A stretch of 44,512 nt of DNA from Rubrobacteraceae bacterium. GTDB taxonomy: Bacteria > Actinomycetota > Rubrobacteria > Rubrobacterales > Rubrobacteraceae. This document shows, in pieces, positions 18,361 to 27,149 of this stretch; position 1 is the first letter of the stretch; each line of letters starts with the position of its first letter. The position numbers and the translations under genes were made by a program. Under the pieces are notes generated by a model. That model was not told the DNA's origin. It worked only from the letters and a program-made list of their open reading frames with translations, and did not search any database. The stretch spans positions 22,601-67,112 of the forward strand of contig JAUJNO010000011.1 of NCBI GenBank assembly GCA_030448125.1, read 5' to 3'.

Positions 18361-18419
18361 CGATCGCCGGCGCGAAAACTTGTGTCTGATCGCCGAGAGT
18401 CATTTCGTGTCGGCGCGTG

Positions 18420-18432
18420 TAGAATGCGATTA
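18420..18432 (+). promoter_or_regulatory. Promoter -10 box directly before pccB (leaderless start)
   Basis: TAGAAT at 18420-18425 ends 6 bases before the A of ATG 18432, so transcription should begin at or very near the start codon. A weak -35 (GAGTCA, 18397-18402) lies 17 bases upstream. No ribosome-binding site precedes the ATG. Confidence 0.5.
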
Positions 18433-20006
18433 TGCAGCGCGAAAGGTTAGGAGAAGAGACGACCGCCGGGAAGATCGAGGGCCTCGCACGCCTGCGGAAG
18501 GAGGCGGCGCACCCGGCCTCGGAGCAGGCCGTGCAGCGCCAGCGGGAGAGGGGCAAGCTCACGGCGCGCGAGCGTATAGAGCTCCTCCTGGACCCCGGCA
18601 CCTTCGTGGAGCTCGACCGCTACCGGGTACACCGCTCGTACAACTTCGGGCTGGAGGAGAACCGGCCCCTGGGCGACGGGGTAGTCACCGGCTACGGCGA
18701 GGTCGCGGGGCGGAAGATCTGCGTCTTCTCGCAGGACTTTACGGTCTTTGGCGGGTCTTTGGGGGAGGTGTACGCGCAGAAGATCTGCAAGGTGATGGAC
18801 CTGGCGATCAACACGGGTTGCCCGATCGTCGGCATAAACGACTCCGGCGGGGCGCGCATCCAGGAGGGTGTCGTCTCTCTGGCTGGCTACGCGGACATCT
18901 TCCACAGGAACGTCCTCGCCTCGGGGTTGGTGCCCCAGATCAGCGTGATCATGGGCCCCTGCGCCGGCGGCGCGGTCTACTCCCCGGCGATAACGGACTT
19001 TATCTTCATGGTTGAGGAGACGAGCCACATGTTCATCACCGGCCCGGACGTCATAAAGAGCGTCACGGGCGAGGAGGTGACCCAGGAGGAGCTCGGCGGC
19101 GCCGGTACTCACAACACGAAGAGCGGGGTCGCGCACTTCTCCGCCCCGGACGAGCAGACCTGCCTCGAAGACGTCCGCTACCTCCTCTCCTTCATGCCGG
19201 AGAACAACCTGGAGAGCCCCCCGTACTACAAGCCCGCCGATGACCCGGAGCGCATGGACGGGGAGCTGGCCTCGCTCGTCCCCGACTCGGCCCAGCGCCC
19301 CTACGACATGCGAGAGGCTATAGAGGGCGTGATGGACGACGGGGAGTTCTTCGAGGTGCAGGAAGGATGGGCCCAAAACCTCGTCGTAGGCTTCGCGAGG
19401 CTCGACGGGCACGCCGTCGGCGTCGTCGGCAACCAGCCGGCGTTCCTCGCGGGGACGCTCGATATAGATGCGAGCGTGAAGGGGGCGCGGTTCGTCAGGT
19501 TCTGCGACGCGTTCAACATCCCGCTCGTCACTTTCGTGGACGTGCCGGGGTTCATGCCGGGGACCGACCAGGAGTTTGGCGGCATCATCCGCCACGGAGC
19601 GAAGCTGCTGTATGCCTTCTCCGAGGCGACGGTCCCGAAGATGACGGTCATCACCAGGAAAGCCTACGGAGGGGCGTACGACGTCATGTGCTCCAAGCAC
19701 ATCGGGGGGGACGTGAACGTGTCGTGGCCGACCGGCGAGATCGCGGTGATGGGAGCGAGGGCCGCCGTCAACATCATCTTCCGCCGCCAGCTCAACGAGG
19801 CCGAGAACCCCGAGGAGAAGCGTGAGGAGCTCATCGCCGGATACGAGAAGCAGTTCAACAACCCGATGGTCGCCGCCGAGATGGGCTATATAGACGACGT
19901 AATAGACCCGCGCGAGACGCGGCCGTACCTAATAAAGGCCCTGCAGATGATCCGCACCAAGCGCCCCGAGCGCCCACCGCGCAAGCACGGAAACATTCCG
20001 CTTTGA
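18432..20006 (+). CDS. pccB: Acyl-CoA (propionyl-CoA) carboxylase beta subunit, carboxyltransferase
   Basis: A 524-residue biotin-dependent carboxyltransferase moving CO2 from carboxybiotin to acyl-CoA. Blocks include [30 protein letters not shown] (acyl-CoA oxyanion hole), [29 protein letters not shown] and [11 protein letters not shown] (carboxybiotin oxyanion hole). The C-terminus KHGNIPL is typical of PccB/AccD proteins. Length and motifs favour propionyl-CoA as the substrate, which fits the preceding branched-chain dehydrogenase and MeaB; acetyl-CoA use cannot be excluded. ATG 18432 sits just after a -10 box, suggesting a leaderless message. It is the first gene of a beta, membrane protein, epsilon, alpha cluster. 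Confidence 0.94.
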   Translation: MQRERLGEETTAGKIEGLARLRKEAAHPASEQAVQRQRERGKLTARERIELLLDPGTFVELDRYRVHRSYNFGLEENRPLGDGVVTGYGEVAGRKICVFSQDFTVFGGSLGEVYAQKICKVMDLAINTGCPIVGINDSGGARIQEGVVSLAGYADIFHRNVLASGLVPQISVIMGPCAGGAVYSPAITDFIFMVEETSHMFITGPDVIKSVTGEEVTQEELGGAGTHNTKSGVAHFSAPDEQTCLEDVRYLLSFMPENNLESPPYYKPADDPERMDGELASLVPDSAQRPYDMREAIEGVMDDGEFFEVQEGWAQNLVVGFARLDGHAVGVVGNQPAFLAGTLDIDASVKGARFVRFCDAFNIPLVTFVDVPGFMPGTDQEFGGIIRHGAKLLYAFSEATVPKMTVITRKAYGGAYDVMCSKHIGGDVNVSWPTGEIAVMGARAAVNIIFRRQLNEAENPEEKREELIAGYEKQFNNPMVAAEMGYIDDVIDPRETRPYLIKALQMIRTKRPERPPRKHGNIPL

Positions 20007-20351
20007 GAGACCTACATAGGGGCGGCGTAGTGGTGAGGCCCGATAACTGGCTCAAGAGCAGAGAGGGACAGGTAACCGTAACCTCGGTCGCTTTCCTGAT
20101 CGTTACTCTAGCCGTGCTCTCGCTGATGGGTCTGAGCTCTGCCACCGACTTCCTGGTTGGGTTGGCCGGTGGGACGCTCGGCGCAGGTCTTGTCTATCTT
20201 CTTACGGCCCTTCTCTCCCGTTGGAAGAACAACAGCTTTCGTGCTCATCCTGCTGTACTTCGGTCTCTTCATCATAGCCATACAAAGGCTTCTGTCTCCT
20301 TCTTCCACCAGGCCACACAGGGAAAGGCAAGGAATCACGGATGGCGGTTGA
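20003..20351 (+). CDS. Small membrane protein in the carboxylase operon, probable one-base frameshift
   Basis: Begins at TTG 20003, overlapping the pccB stop by 4 bases, or at GTG 20030/20033. It has two membrane helices ([16 protein letters not shown] and [22 protein letters not shown]) followed by SRWKN. In the starting frame it then loses membrane character and ends at 20371. Skipping one base between about 20221 and 20238 gives [21 protein letters not shown], a convincing third helix, a charged tail and a stop at 20351. I prefer this version. Unlike other interruptions in the window, here one base is extra. No family recognised. Its place between carboxylase subunits suggests co-expression but not a known role. 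Confidence 0.5.
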
Positions 20352-20405
20352 TGCTGGGTCCTCCTGCATGACGTTGCCGGGCGCGCGGATACGGATACGT
20401 TTCTT

Positions 20406-20618
20406 TTGAAGATCGAGCCAACCCCGAGCTCCGAGGAGGTCGTGGCGATCATGGCCGCGCTCGCGGTCGTATCTGGGGACCGCGAAGAGCCGGAGGAGAG
20501 TGCCGCGCTGTACCGGAGCCGGTGGCGTCTCGCGGGGTTACTCGGGCACGCGCCGCCGCGAGAGATGAAGCTCGAGGGTTCGCTGTGGGCATACTCTAGC
20601 TGGGAGGGCATGGTCTAG
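20406..20618 (+). CDS. Acyl-CoA carboxylase epsilon subunit
   Basis: A 70-residue protein matching the small actinobacterial ACC epsilon family: N-terminal IEPTPSSEEVVAIMAALAVV, a variable acidic middle, then a C-terminal block with SRWRLAGL and SLWAYSSWEG, the Trp/Arg pattern typical of the family. These subunits bridge alpha and beta subunits of actinobacterial acyl-CoA carboxylases. The start is TTG 20406, without a clear ribosome-binding site. The stop TAG directly abuts the TTG start of the alpha-subunit gene, implying coupled translation. The family is largely restricted to Actinomycetota and supports that assignment of the window. Confidence 0.75.
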   Translation: MKIEPTPSSEEVVAIMAALAVVSGDREEPEESAALYRSRWRLAGLLGHAPPREMKLEGSLWAYSSWEGMV

Positions 20619-22392
20619 TTGTTCGAGAAGGTTTTGGTCGCGAACCGCGGGGAGATAGCCGTCCGCATCATCCGTGCGCTACGGGAGATGGGGGTGAAGA
20701 GCGTCGCGGTGTACTCGGACGCGGACCGGGAGTCGTTTCACGCACGCCTGGCCGATGAGGCTTACCACATAGGGCCGGCGCTCGCGACGGAGAGCTACCT
20801 GAATATCGAGAAGCTGATCGAGGTTGCGGAGCGTTCGGGGGCGGAGGCGGTGCATCCGGGGTACGGCTTTCTGGCGGAGAGCGCGCCGTTCGCCCGGACG
20901 GTGAGGGAGGCGGGGCTCGTGTGGATCGGGCCTCGTCCGGAGGCGATGGAGGCGATGGGGAGCAAGGTGGAGAGCCGCCGCATCATGGCGAAGGCGGAGG
21001 TTCCCATGACGCCGGGCACCGAAGACACCGTCGAGTCCGCGGGCGCCGTCTTCGAGTTCGCCGGAGAGCACGGCTACCCGGTGGCGGTGAAGGCATCCTC
21101 GGGGGGCGGCGGGAAGGGGTTCGCCGTGGCCCGCGACGAAGCGGGGGCCGAAGAGGCGTTCGCGCGCGCCAGGAGGGAGGGTGAGGCGTACTTCGGGGAC
21201 GGGTCGGTCTATCTGGAGAAGTACCTGTCTTCTCCGAGGCACGTCGAGATACAGGTTGTGCGCGACAAGCACGGGAACGCGGTGCATTTGGGCGAACGGG
21301 ATTGCTCGATCCAGCGCAGGCACCAGAAGCTCCTCGAGGAGTGCCCGAGCCCAGGGCTTGACCCGGCGATGCGCGAGGAGATGGGCAGGGCGGCGGTCGA
21401 GGCGGCGGAGGCTGTAGGCTACGACAACGTTGGCACGGTCGAGTTTTTGGTGCAGGACGACGAGTTTTACTTCCTGGAGATGAACACGCGGGTCCAGGTC
21501 GAACACCCCGTTACCGAGGAGGTTACGGGGATAGACGTAGTGCAGACGGGCATTCGCGTCGCCGCCGGGGAAGAGTTGCCGTTCTCGCAGGAGGACGTGA
21601 GTTGGCGGGGGCACGCGATCGAGGTGCGCGTAAACGCGGAGGACGCGGCGAACGACTTCGTCCCGAACCCAGGGAATATCACGGTCTACGAGGAGCCGGG
21701 CGGCCCGGGTGTCCGGGTTGACTCGTCGTTACGCGAGCCGGGCGAGGTCCCCGAATATTACGATCCGCTCTTCGCCAAGCTCATCGTGCGCGGCGCGGAC
21801 CGGGGGGACGCGCTAAGGCGCCTCGGGCGGGCGCTCGGGGAGTTCAGGATCGAGGGGATCGCGACGACCCTGCCGTTCTTCGAGGCCCTTCTGGACGATG
21901 AGGTGTTCGTGAAGGGGAGCTACACCACGGGCTTTATCGCCGAGAGACTCGGGGGCTGGAGATCGAGGCGCACCCGGCAGGTCACGGGTCCGGCGGGCCG
22001 GCGGCGACGCCAGCGGCGAAGCCGAACGCGCGGGAGGTCGAGGTCGAGGTCAACGGCAAGCTCTTTCGGGTGAAGGTGTACCCGGACGAAGCCGGGACGG
22101 GAGCCCGCTCGGGGGATGCGAAGGCGCCGTCCCCGGCGCGGCGCGGCAGGGAGCGGGGGCAGGGGGGGCGGCGGTCGCCGAGGGCACGGTGGCCGCGCCG
22201 ATGCAGGGCACTATCTTGAAGGTGTTCGTCGAGGAGGGGCAGGAGGTCGCGGTGGACGCCCCCGTGTGCATCCTGGAGGCGATGAAGATGGAGAGCGAGA
22301 TCCGGACTAAGAGAGACGGCGTGGTCTCGGAGGTCCTCATCGAGATCGGCAAGACCGTCCGCTCCGGCGATCCCCTCATCGTCCTCGAGTAG
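20619..22392 (+). pseudogene. Acyl-CoA carboxylase alpha subunit (biotin carboxylase + BCCP), two one-base frameshifts
   Basis: Biotin carboxylase domain (residues 1-445): FEKVLVANRGEIAVRIIRAL, the ATP-grasp loop KASSGGGGKGFAVA, ERDCSIQRRHQKLLEE and EMNTRVQVEHPVTEEVTGID. After AERLGG the frame fails at the GGGGG 21951-21955. Adding one G gives LEIEAHPAG ... REVEVEVNGKLFRVKV, the linker. A second missing G in the run 22162-22168 restores AAVAEGTVAAPMQGTILKVF and the biotinyl site EAMKMES (Lys at 22285-22287), ending at TAG 22390-22392. Both breaks fall in G runs and both need one added base, so assembly error is the likely cause. The TTG start abuts the epsilon stop. It carboxylates its own biotin for transfer by the beta subunit. 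Confidence 0.88.
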
Positions 22393-22404
22393 TCCCCTCC
22401 TCGC

Positions 22405-23502
22405 ATGGTAGAGCACGCGGCCGATTTCGAGTGGCGCGGCGAGGGCGAGGACGCCGAGGTAGTGCTCTACGCCCCCGACGCCGTCACCGCCGAACGAACC
22501 TTCGAGCAGACCCTGCCCGCCACCACTCTGCCCGGCGTCGTGAGCCCCGTTCACGCCGCCGCCTCGGGCCACGATCTCGGCTGGGTCGCCGCTTCGGAGA
22601 CGCACGCCGCTCCGGACCTGTTCTCGGCGCCTGCGCGGGGCCTGCTGCTCGTCGCCGGCGCGTCCGCGGGGGATCTTAGCGTGCCGCCCGGCGTGTCGCC
22701 CGGTGAGGTGGGAGACTTCATCCTGCGCAACCTCTCCGGGATCCCGTTGCCGCGCTTCGGTGAGGCGGAGGTACGGCGGGCGGTTGAGGCCGGGGCGCTC
22801 TGGGCGGCGGAGGAGGGTTTGATCTCCGAGGAGGACCTCGCCCTCTTCGGCGTCCACGTAACCGGCGAGCCCGACGCCCTCCCCCGGCGCGCTCTCTCCG
22901 CCGGGGTACGCGACCTCGACCGCCCGGGAAGAACATACGTTTACGGTATAGCGGAGATACTGGACACGGAGCGTGCCGAAGCCCTGAGCCTGAGCTCCAG
23001 CGCCCTCGTCCTCACTCTGGAGACCGTCCCCGAGGACCCCGGCAGGCTCGCCCTCGCCGCTCACCGGGAGCGCATCCTGAGCCGGATCTGGAGCGGTGAC
23101 TTCGGCGCTGCGGCCGAGCTACCGGCCGCCCCGCTGGGGACCGAGGAGGCCGCGGACCTTCTGGCCGCCACGCGGGCGGTGGCGAATTATTCAGACGCCC
23201 GGGCGGCGCTCCGTCTGTACGAGCTGCGCCGGGCGCTCGTCGGCGAGGGTGGGCTCACGCTCCAGGCGGCGTGGCGGCTGGGCGGTCTCGCGGGGGAGGA
23301 CGGCCTGCTGCTCCACCGCTGGAACCTGGCGACCGCGGAGACGGGGGACACCCTCGTGGCGCGAAACTTCGTGGCGGCCGGGACCGGCGCGATGCGCGAG
23401 AGCGCGCCGCCCTTCGGCCCGAACTCCGAGGAGGACCCCTGGGCGTGGGAGGAGGCGGGGCTCCTCGAGAGGGTGGCGTCCCTGGGGCCGGTCGGAGGTT
23501 AG
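22405..23502 (+). CDS. Uncharacterised protein, possibly a degenerate RtcB-like pseudoenzyme
   Basis: A 365-residue protein starting at ATG 22405, 12 bases after the carboxylase gene. No signal peptide or membrane helix. By eye its order of blocks follows RtcB RNA ligase: LPGVVSPVHAAA...GWVAAS (RtcB: DVHPGYGxPIGGVAA), AEEGLISEEDLALF, ADLLAATRAVANYSDARAALRLYELRRAL (RtcB: DYLAAMxAAANFAxANR) and LLHRWNLATAETGDTLVARNFVAAGTGAM (RtcB: HRKGATRAF...PGSMGTA). It has no Cys at all, so the metal-binding Cys of DxNCGVR is gone, and the GNH and HSGSRG blocks are not recognisable. If related, it is catalytically dead or changed. The resemblance is an unaided reading; otherwise treat it as hypothetical. Confidence 0.55.
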   Translation: MVEHAADFEWRGEGEDAEVVLYAPDAVTAERTFEQTLPATTLPGVVSPVHAAASGHDLGWVAASETHAAPDLFSAPARGLLLVAGASAGDLSVPPGVSPGEVGDFILRNLSGIPLPRFGEAEVRRAVEAGALWAAEEGLISEEDLALFGVHVTGEPDALPRRALSAGVRDLDRPGRTYVYGIAEILDTERAEALSLSSSALVLTLETVPEDPGRLALAAHRERILSRIWSGDFGAAAELPAAPLGTEEAADLLAATRAVANYSDARAALRLYELRRALVGEGGLTLQAAWRLGGLAGEDGLLLHRWNLATAETGDTLVARNFVAAGTGAMRESAPPFGPNSEEDPWAWEEAGLLERVASLGPVGG

Positions 23503-23569
23503 AGCAGCGAACCTCTGTTGCGCGGAGAGGGGAGCGGTGCGCGGGCCGTCGCGCCGGGGAGATCAGATG

Positions 23570-23598
23570 TTACGAGATACGGCGAGGCTGGGTACCAT
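23570..23598 (+). promoter_or_regulatory. Candidate promoter for the DUF5654 gene
   Basis: TTACGA (23570-23575), a 17-base spacer and TACCAT (23593-23598) lie about 35 bases before TTG 23632. Confidence 0.45.
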
Positions 23599-23631
23599 CC
23601 ACGTTGTGAAAGCGGCAAAAAGGAGAAAGCG

Positions 23632-23910
23632 TTGACCGGCGAAATTCTCGACAAGTTCTCGCAACTGATAACGACCGCTCTCGGTCTCGTGGCTGCCCTG
23701 GCGTGGAACGACGCTATACAGACCATCTTTCAGGAGTTTCTCGGCTCGGCGGGAGGGGCTATAGCCGCCAAGCTCTTCTACGCTTTCCTGGTCACGCTCG
23801 TGGTCATCTTCGCGACCATAGCGGTGAGCCGGGCCGCAGAGCGGGCGAAGAAGCTCGAAGAGGAGCAGGACAAGGGCTTGCTGGGGCTCGGCCGCTCCAA
23901 AAAGGAGTAG
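23632..23910 (+). CDS. DUF5654-like small membrane protein
   Basis: A 92-residue protein from TTG 23632 with AAAGGAGAAAG upstream. An amphipathic N-terminal helix (ILDKFSQLITTALGLVAALAWNDAIQTIF) is followed by one clear membrane helix (FYAFLVTLVVIFATIAVS) and a charged cytoplasmic tail (AERAKKLEEEQDK). The AALAWNDAI block and overall size match the DUF5654 family of small actinobacterial and archaeal membrane proteins, which has no assigned function. It has its own promoter candidate and is followed by a strong hairpin, so it is probably monocistronic. Confidence 0.75.
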   Translation: MTGEILDKFSQLITTALGLVAALAWNDAIQTIFQEFLGSAGGAIAAKLFYAFLVTLVVIFATIAVSRAAERAKKLEEEQDKGLLGLGRSKKE

Positions 23911-23918
23911 CAAGAGTT

Positions 23919-23940
23919 GGGGGAGCGCCGGCGCTCCCCC
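23919..23940. terminator. Hairpin between convergent genes
   Basis: A perfect 10-bp stem gggggagcgc/gcgctccccc with centre cg, 8 bases after the DUF5654 stop and before the convergent bifunctional-nuclease gene. No T run follows, so termination strength is unclear; it can act in both directions. Confidence 0.6.
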
Positions 23941-23965
23941 GTTCGGGTCCCCGTTCAGGCGCCTC

Positions 23966-24466
23966 TTACTTGAAATCCTCCGGGGAGACCCGGTTCATCC
24001 AGTCCTTGAACTTGTCCACGACCTCTTCTTCAGGGGCATCCTCCATCGCCTCCTCGAAGACGACCGCTGCCTCCTCGATTACAGTGTCGGCTGCGTAGAT
24101 GGCGGCGTTGGTGCGCACGGCGATCGCGATGGCGTCCGAGGGACGGGAGTCCACCTCCACAGTGCGGCCGTCGATCTCTACGTGCAGGCTCGCGAAAAAG
24201 GTCGAGTCCCGGAGCTCGGTGACGGTTATGCGCTCCAGGGAGCCGCCGAGCTCGTTCACCAAGTTGACGGCGAGGTCGTGGGTGAGGGGCCGGCTAAACT
24301 CCTGGTTCTGGAGCTTCATCAAGATAGAACGGGCCTCGGGTTGGCCGATCCAGATCGGCAGGTAGCGGTTCTCGTCCTCGACCTTGAGGATAACTATCGG
24401 ACTAGAGCTGAAGAGGTCCAGGTTGATCCCGTAGACGGACATCTTTGTGAAGCCGTTGGCACTCAC
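23966..24466 (-). CDS. Bifunctional-nuclease-domain protein (BFN, DUF151)
   Basis: A 166-residue protein with the BFN/DUF151 domain: PIVILKVEDENRYLPIWIGQPEARSI, the conserved RPLTHDL, DSTFFASLHVEIDG and SRPSDAIAIAVRTNAAIY. Plant BFN members show DNase and RNase activity; the role in bacteria is not settled. The C-terminal acidic EEAMEDAPEEEVVDKFKDW segment resembles that of thermophile homologues. The start is taken as GTG 24466, with GAGGAG about 13 bases upstream; ATG 24442 (MSVYGINLDLF) is a reasonable alternative. Stand-alone gene, convergent with the DUF5654 gene. Confidence 0.88.
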   Translation of the reverse strand: MSANGFTKMSVYGINLDLFSSSPIVILKVEDENRYLPIWIGQPEARSILMKLQNQEFSRPLTHDLAVNLVNELGGSLERITVTELRDSTFFASLHVEIDGRTVEVDSRPSDAIAIAVRTNAAIYAADTVIEEAAVVFEEAMEDAPEEEVVDKFKDWMNRVSPEDFK

Positions 24467-24609
24467 TGGCTATTTCGCTCCTCTCACGCTACGGAAAAAC
24501 AACGGTTGCGTGGTTGGTCTCATACATCTGCCCCGATTCTACTTTGAGACCCCCGCCCCTTCAATCTCCCCCGAGGACGATACGCCTCGATAGGCGGCCC
24601 TCCGTGTTG

Positions 24610-24615
24610 TACAAT
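24610..24615 (+). promoter_or_regulatory. -10 box of the tRNA-Ile gene
   Basis: TACAAT at 24610-24615, 12 bases before the tRNA 5' end. The -35 region is weak. Confidence 0.55.
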
Positions 24616-24627
24616 ATCCGCTCCGAA

Positions 24628-24701
<74 letters not shown>

Positions 24702-24741
24702 CTCTTGTGGCTATCAACTACCAGTCCTCAGCTTTTTGGTC

Positions 24742-24780
24742 CGCATCCGGCGCGTCTCTTTATGAGAAGCGCCGGATGCG
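24742..24780 (+). terminator. Terminator hairpin after tRNA-Ile
   Basis: A perfect 12-bp stem cgcatccggcgc (24742-24753)/gcgccggatgcg (24769-24780), with further pairing in the loop (tctc/gaga), followed by tcgtttg. It lies 40 bases after the tRNA and before the convergent DUF309 gene. Confidence 0.75.
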
Positions 24781-24853
24781 TCGTTTGTGAGCGCCGATCC
24801 GAAGACCGTGGAGAGGTTTTTCTTGCGGCACCGTTCTTCTTCCGAGGGTATTG

Positions 24854-25240
24854 CTAACGGCTGACGGTAATCTTCGGCACCTTTGTCTGGTCGAACTCCC
24901 GCACCCGCTCGCGCCCGAGCTTCTCCAGCTCTTCGAGGCATCGTTCGCACTCACGGACGAGCCGGGCGACGTCTATGCCGAGGGTAACCGGCTCGAACTC
25001 CTTGAGGCGGATCGTGCCGTTGCGCAGCAGGCCCGTGGCTCCGCGCCAGTTGCCGTTCTGCTGGTGGTAGAAGCCTACGCCGACCTGGAGGATGCCCTGG
25101 TACAGGAAGCGGACCCTGCGGGGTTCCTGCATCCAGGCTTCTTCGAGGTACTCGTGGCACTCGTAGAACTCGCCCTTGTTAAACTCCTCGATGCCCTTCA
25201 GGGCGAGCTCGGGGACCTCTTCGGGCGGCTCCTCGCTCAC
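24854..25240 (-). CDS. DUF309 family protein
   Basis: A 128-residue protein. The DUF309 signature is complete: ALKGIEEFNKGEFYECHEYLEEAW, with the HE pair, then FLYQGILQVGVGFYHQQNGNWRGATGLL. The family is an all-helical domain thought to bind metal or nucleotide; its function is unknown. The start is GTG 25240 with AAAGAG immediately upstream. It lies 30 bases downstream of the FmdB-like gene on the same strand, so the two are probably co-transcribed. Confidence 0.87.
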   Translation of the reverse strand: MSEEPPEEVPELALKGIEEFNKGEFYECHEYLEEAWMQEPRRVRFLYQGILQVGVGFYHQQNGNWRGATGLLRNGTIRLKEFEPVTLGIDVARLVRECERCLEELEKLGRERVREFDQTKVPKITVSR

Positions 25241-25270
25241 CTCTTTGCGCGTTCCCGCTGAACCGGGCTC

Positions 25271-25516
25271 CTAGCCGCAGCAGCCACCTCCGCAGCAGCC
25301 TCCGCCGCCGCCGCCGCTCGCGATGCGGGCGTCCATCACGGGGTTGGTGGAGAGGGCGGAGGCGCCCGGGGTAATGGAGGTGAAGTTGGAGATCAGACGC
25401 CTAGAGTCGGTGCCGCCGCACTCGGGGCACTGCGCGGTCTCGTCGGCTTCGCTCATCGAGCGCATAAGATCGAACCGCTCCTCGCAATCGGAGCACTTGT
25501 ACTCGTAGAGAGCCAT
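25271..25516 (-). CDS. FmdB-type zinc-ribbon protein
   Basis: An 81-residue protein. MALYEYKCSDCEERFDLMRSM and AQCPECGGTDSRRLISNF form the FmdB/CxxC-CxxC zinc ribbon (two CxxC pairs). The C-terminus is a Gly run with CCGGGCCG. FmdB was named as a putative regulator in formamidase operons; most members have unknown roles. ATG 25516 follows GAGGTGGGA at 6 bases; an in-frame GTG at 25525 is less likely. First gene of a two-gene unit with DUF309. Confidence 0.85.
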   Translation of the reverse strand: MALYEYKCSDCEERFDLMRSMSEADETAQCPECGGTDSRRLISNFTSITPGASALSTNPVMDARIASGGGGGGCCGGGCCG

Positions 25517-25525
25517 AGGTCCCAC

Positions 25526-25973
25526 CTCTCAGTAAGTCGTAGGTTACTACCCTGATCCCACATTGTACCCCTTACACGAAGACGGCGGTGCTTGTAATCC
25601 CCGGAAAGACCAAGTGCCTGTGTGAGCTCGAACCTTGCAACATACGTCTACAGGCTATCTAGGAGGCGACCCGCTCCGAGGACAGGCTTTTTGGCCGACT
25701 GCCGGAAAAACTTCTTCAAAGGTCTTGCGCAATATTGAATTTCCGGGTATGGATTACAGTGAGAGAAACCACCTGAGTATTGGGGGAAAAGGAGATCTGC
25801 ATATGAGGGTCGCTTCGGACTACTTCTTGCCGTGGCGAGGGCAGAGCTGCGCACCTGTACGGTGGTGGTGGCGCAGACTACTAAGCTTCTCCCTTCACAA
25901 TCTGCGGAAGACCATATCCCGGACAGGAATAGAAACCAGGGAACTGCAAGCCGGGGCCTCCAGATGCCAGTAG
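25526..25973. other. 448-bp gap without a convincing gene
   Basis: Apart from the FmdB -10 box, I see no gene here. The middle part (about 25640-25900) is less GC-rich than its neighbours. Short open frames on both strands lack codon bias, ribosome-binding sites and any recognisable motif. It may hold the promoter of the histidine kinase gene or a decayed remnant. Confidence 0.4.
25562..25567 (-). promoter_or_regulatory. -10 box for the FmdB-DUF309 unit
   Basis: TACAAT on the minus strand, about 46 bases before ATG 25516. No good -35 seen at 17 bases. Confidence 0.4.
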
Positions 25974-27149
25974 ATGAGAGCAGCTAGAAGCATGCGACCG
26001 GAAGACCTGGGGTTTGGCAGGCTCTTCGAGAGAGTCCGGGACGCGGTCATCGTTGCGGATGCGGAGACCCAGCTGATAGTACTCTGGAATCAGGCAGCCA
26101 CGAAGATGTTCGGGTACTCTCTCTCCGAGGCACTCGAGATTCGCGTCGAGGCGCTGGTTCCAGATCCCCTCAAGGCCCAGCATCGGGCGGGCATTGGCCG
26201 CTATGCTGAGACGGGCCATGGACCCTACATCGACTCGCATGAACTGCTGGACCTGCCTGCCCTAAGGAAGGACGGCGAGGAGATCCGCGTCGAACTATCG
26301 CTAAGCCCCATCGAGCCGACGGACGACGCAGACGGTGGTCTCGGACGCTTCGTGCTCGCCATCGTCCGGGATGTCACCGAGCGCAAGCGGGCCGATGAAG
26401 AGATCCGGCGGCTCAACGAGACCCTTGAGGAGCAGGTCGCCGAGCGCACCGCGCAGCTGATCGACCGCGAGCGCCGGCTCAAGGACCTGGTCGGCAAGCT
26501 CGTGGCGGCCCAGGAAGAGGAGCGGCGCCGGGTGGCCTACGAGGTGCATGACGGCCCTACCCAGGTGGCGATCGCCGCCCACCAGCAACTGCAGGTCTTC
26601 GCGGACGACCATCCGCCGGGCTCGACGGTGGAGCCGGGGGAGCTGGACCGGGCGCTGGAGCTGGCCCAACGAGCGGTAAGAGAGGCCCGGCACATCATCG
26701 AGGGTCTCAGGCCCACCGCTTTGGACGACTTCGGCCTGGCAGTCGCCTTCCGGATGCGGGTCGAGGAGCTCAAGAACGAGGGCTGGGAGATCGGCCACGA
26801 AGACGCCCTCGGCGAGGAACGTCTGCCGGACGAGATCGAGACGACGCTCTACAGGATCGCGCAGGAGGCGCTCGCCAACGTGCGCAAGCACGCCCGAACC
26901 ACGAGGACGCACACCACGCTGGCGCGCCGGGGGAAGAAGGTCCGCCTCGAAGTTCGGGACGAAGGACGTGGGTTCGACCCGGCGTCGGCGTCGGAGGACG
27001 GTGGTCCGGGCGAGAGGGTGGGTCTCTCCAGCATGCGGGAGAGGGTCGCGCTGCTCGGGGGCGAGTTGAAGATCGTGAGCAGACCGGGCGCCGGCACCTC
27101 CCTGGTGGCGGAGGTCCCCCTACCCGAGTTCGAAGTAGACCGACCGTGA
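25974..27149 (+). CDS. Soluble PAS-domain sensor histidine kinase (HisKA_3 type)
   Basis: A 391-residue kinase without membrane segments. Residues 12-137 are a PAS domain (DAVIVADAETQLIVLWNQAATKMFGYS ... FVLAIVRDVTERK), followed by a coiled-coil linker of about 40 residues. The HisKA_3 phosphoacceptor is His192 in RVAYEVHDGPTQ. The HATPase domain has N box ALANVRKHA, G1 DEGRGFD and G2 GLSSMRERVALLGG. It autophosphorylates and passes phosphate to the overlapping downstream regulator. The PAS domain has no visible haem or flavin residues, so the signal is unknown and probably cytoplasmic. ATG 25974 is used; ATG 25992 is an equal alternative. Stop and regulator start overlap by 4 bases (GTGA). 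Confidence 0.9.
   Translation: MRAARSMRPEDLGFGRLFERVRDAVIVADAETQLIVLWNQAATKMFGYSLSEALEIRVEALVPDPLKAQHRAGIGRYAETGHGPYIDSHELLDLPALRKDGEEIRVELSLSPIEPTDDADGGLGRFVLAIVRDVTERKRADEEIRRLNETLEEQVAERTAQLIDRERRLKDLVGKLVAAQEEERRRVAYEVHDGPTQVAIAAHQQLQVFADDHPPGSTVEPGELDRALELAQRAVREARHIIEGLRPTALDDFGLAVAFRMRVEELKNEGWEIGHEDALGEERLPDEIETTLYRIAQEALANVRKHARTTRTHTTLARRGKKVRLEVRDEGRGFDPASASEDGGPGERVGLSSMRERVALLGGELKIVSRPGAGTSLVAEVPLPEFEVDRP

Noticed and set aside
25635..25973. 112-codon + strand ORF before the histidine kinase gene
   Set aside because: No codon bias, ribosome-binding site or recognisable motif.
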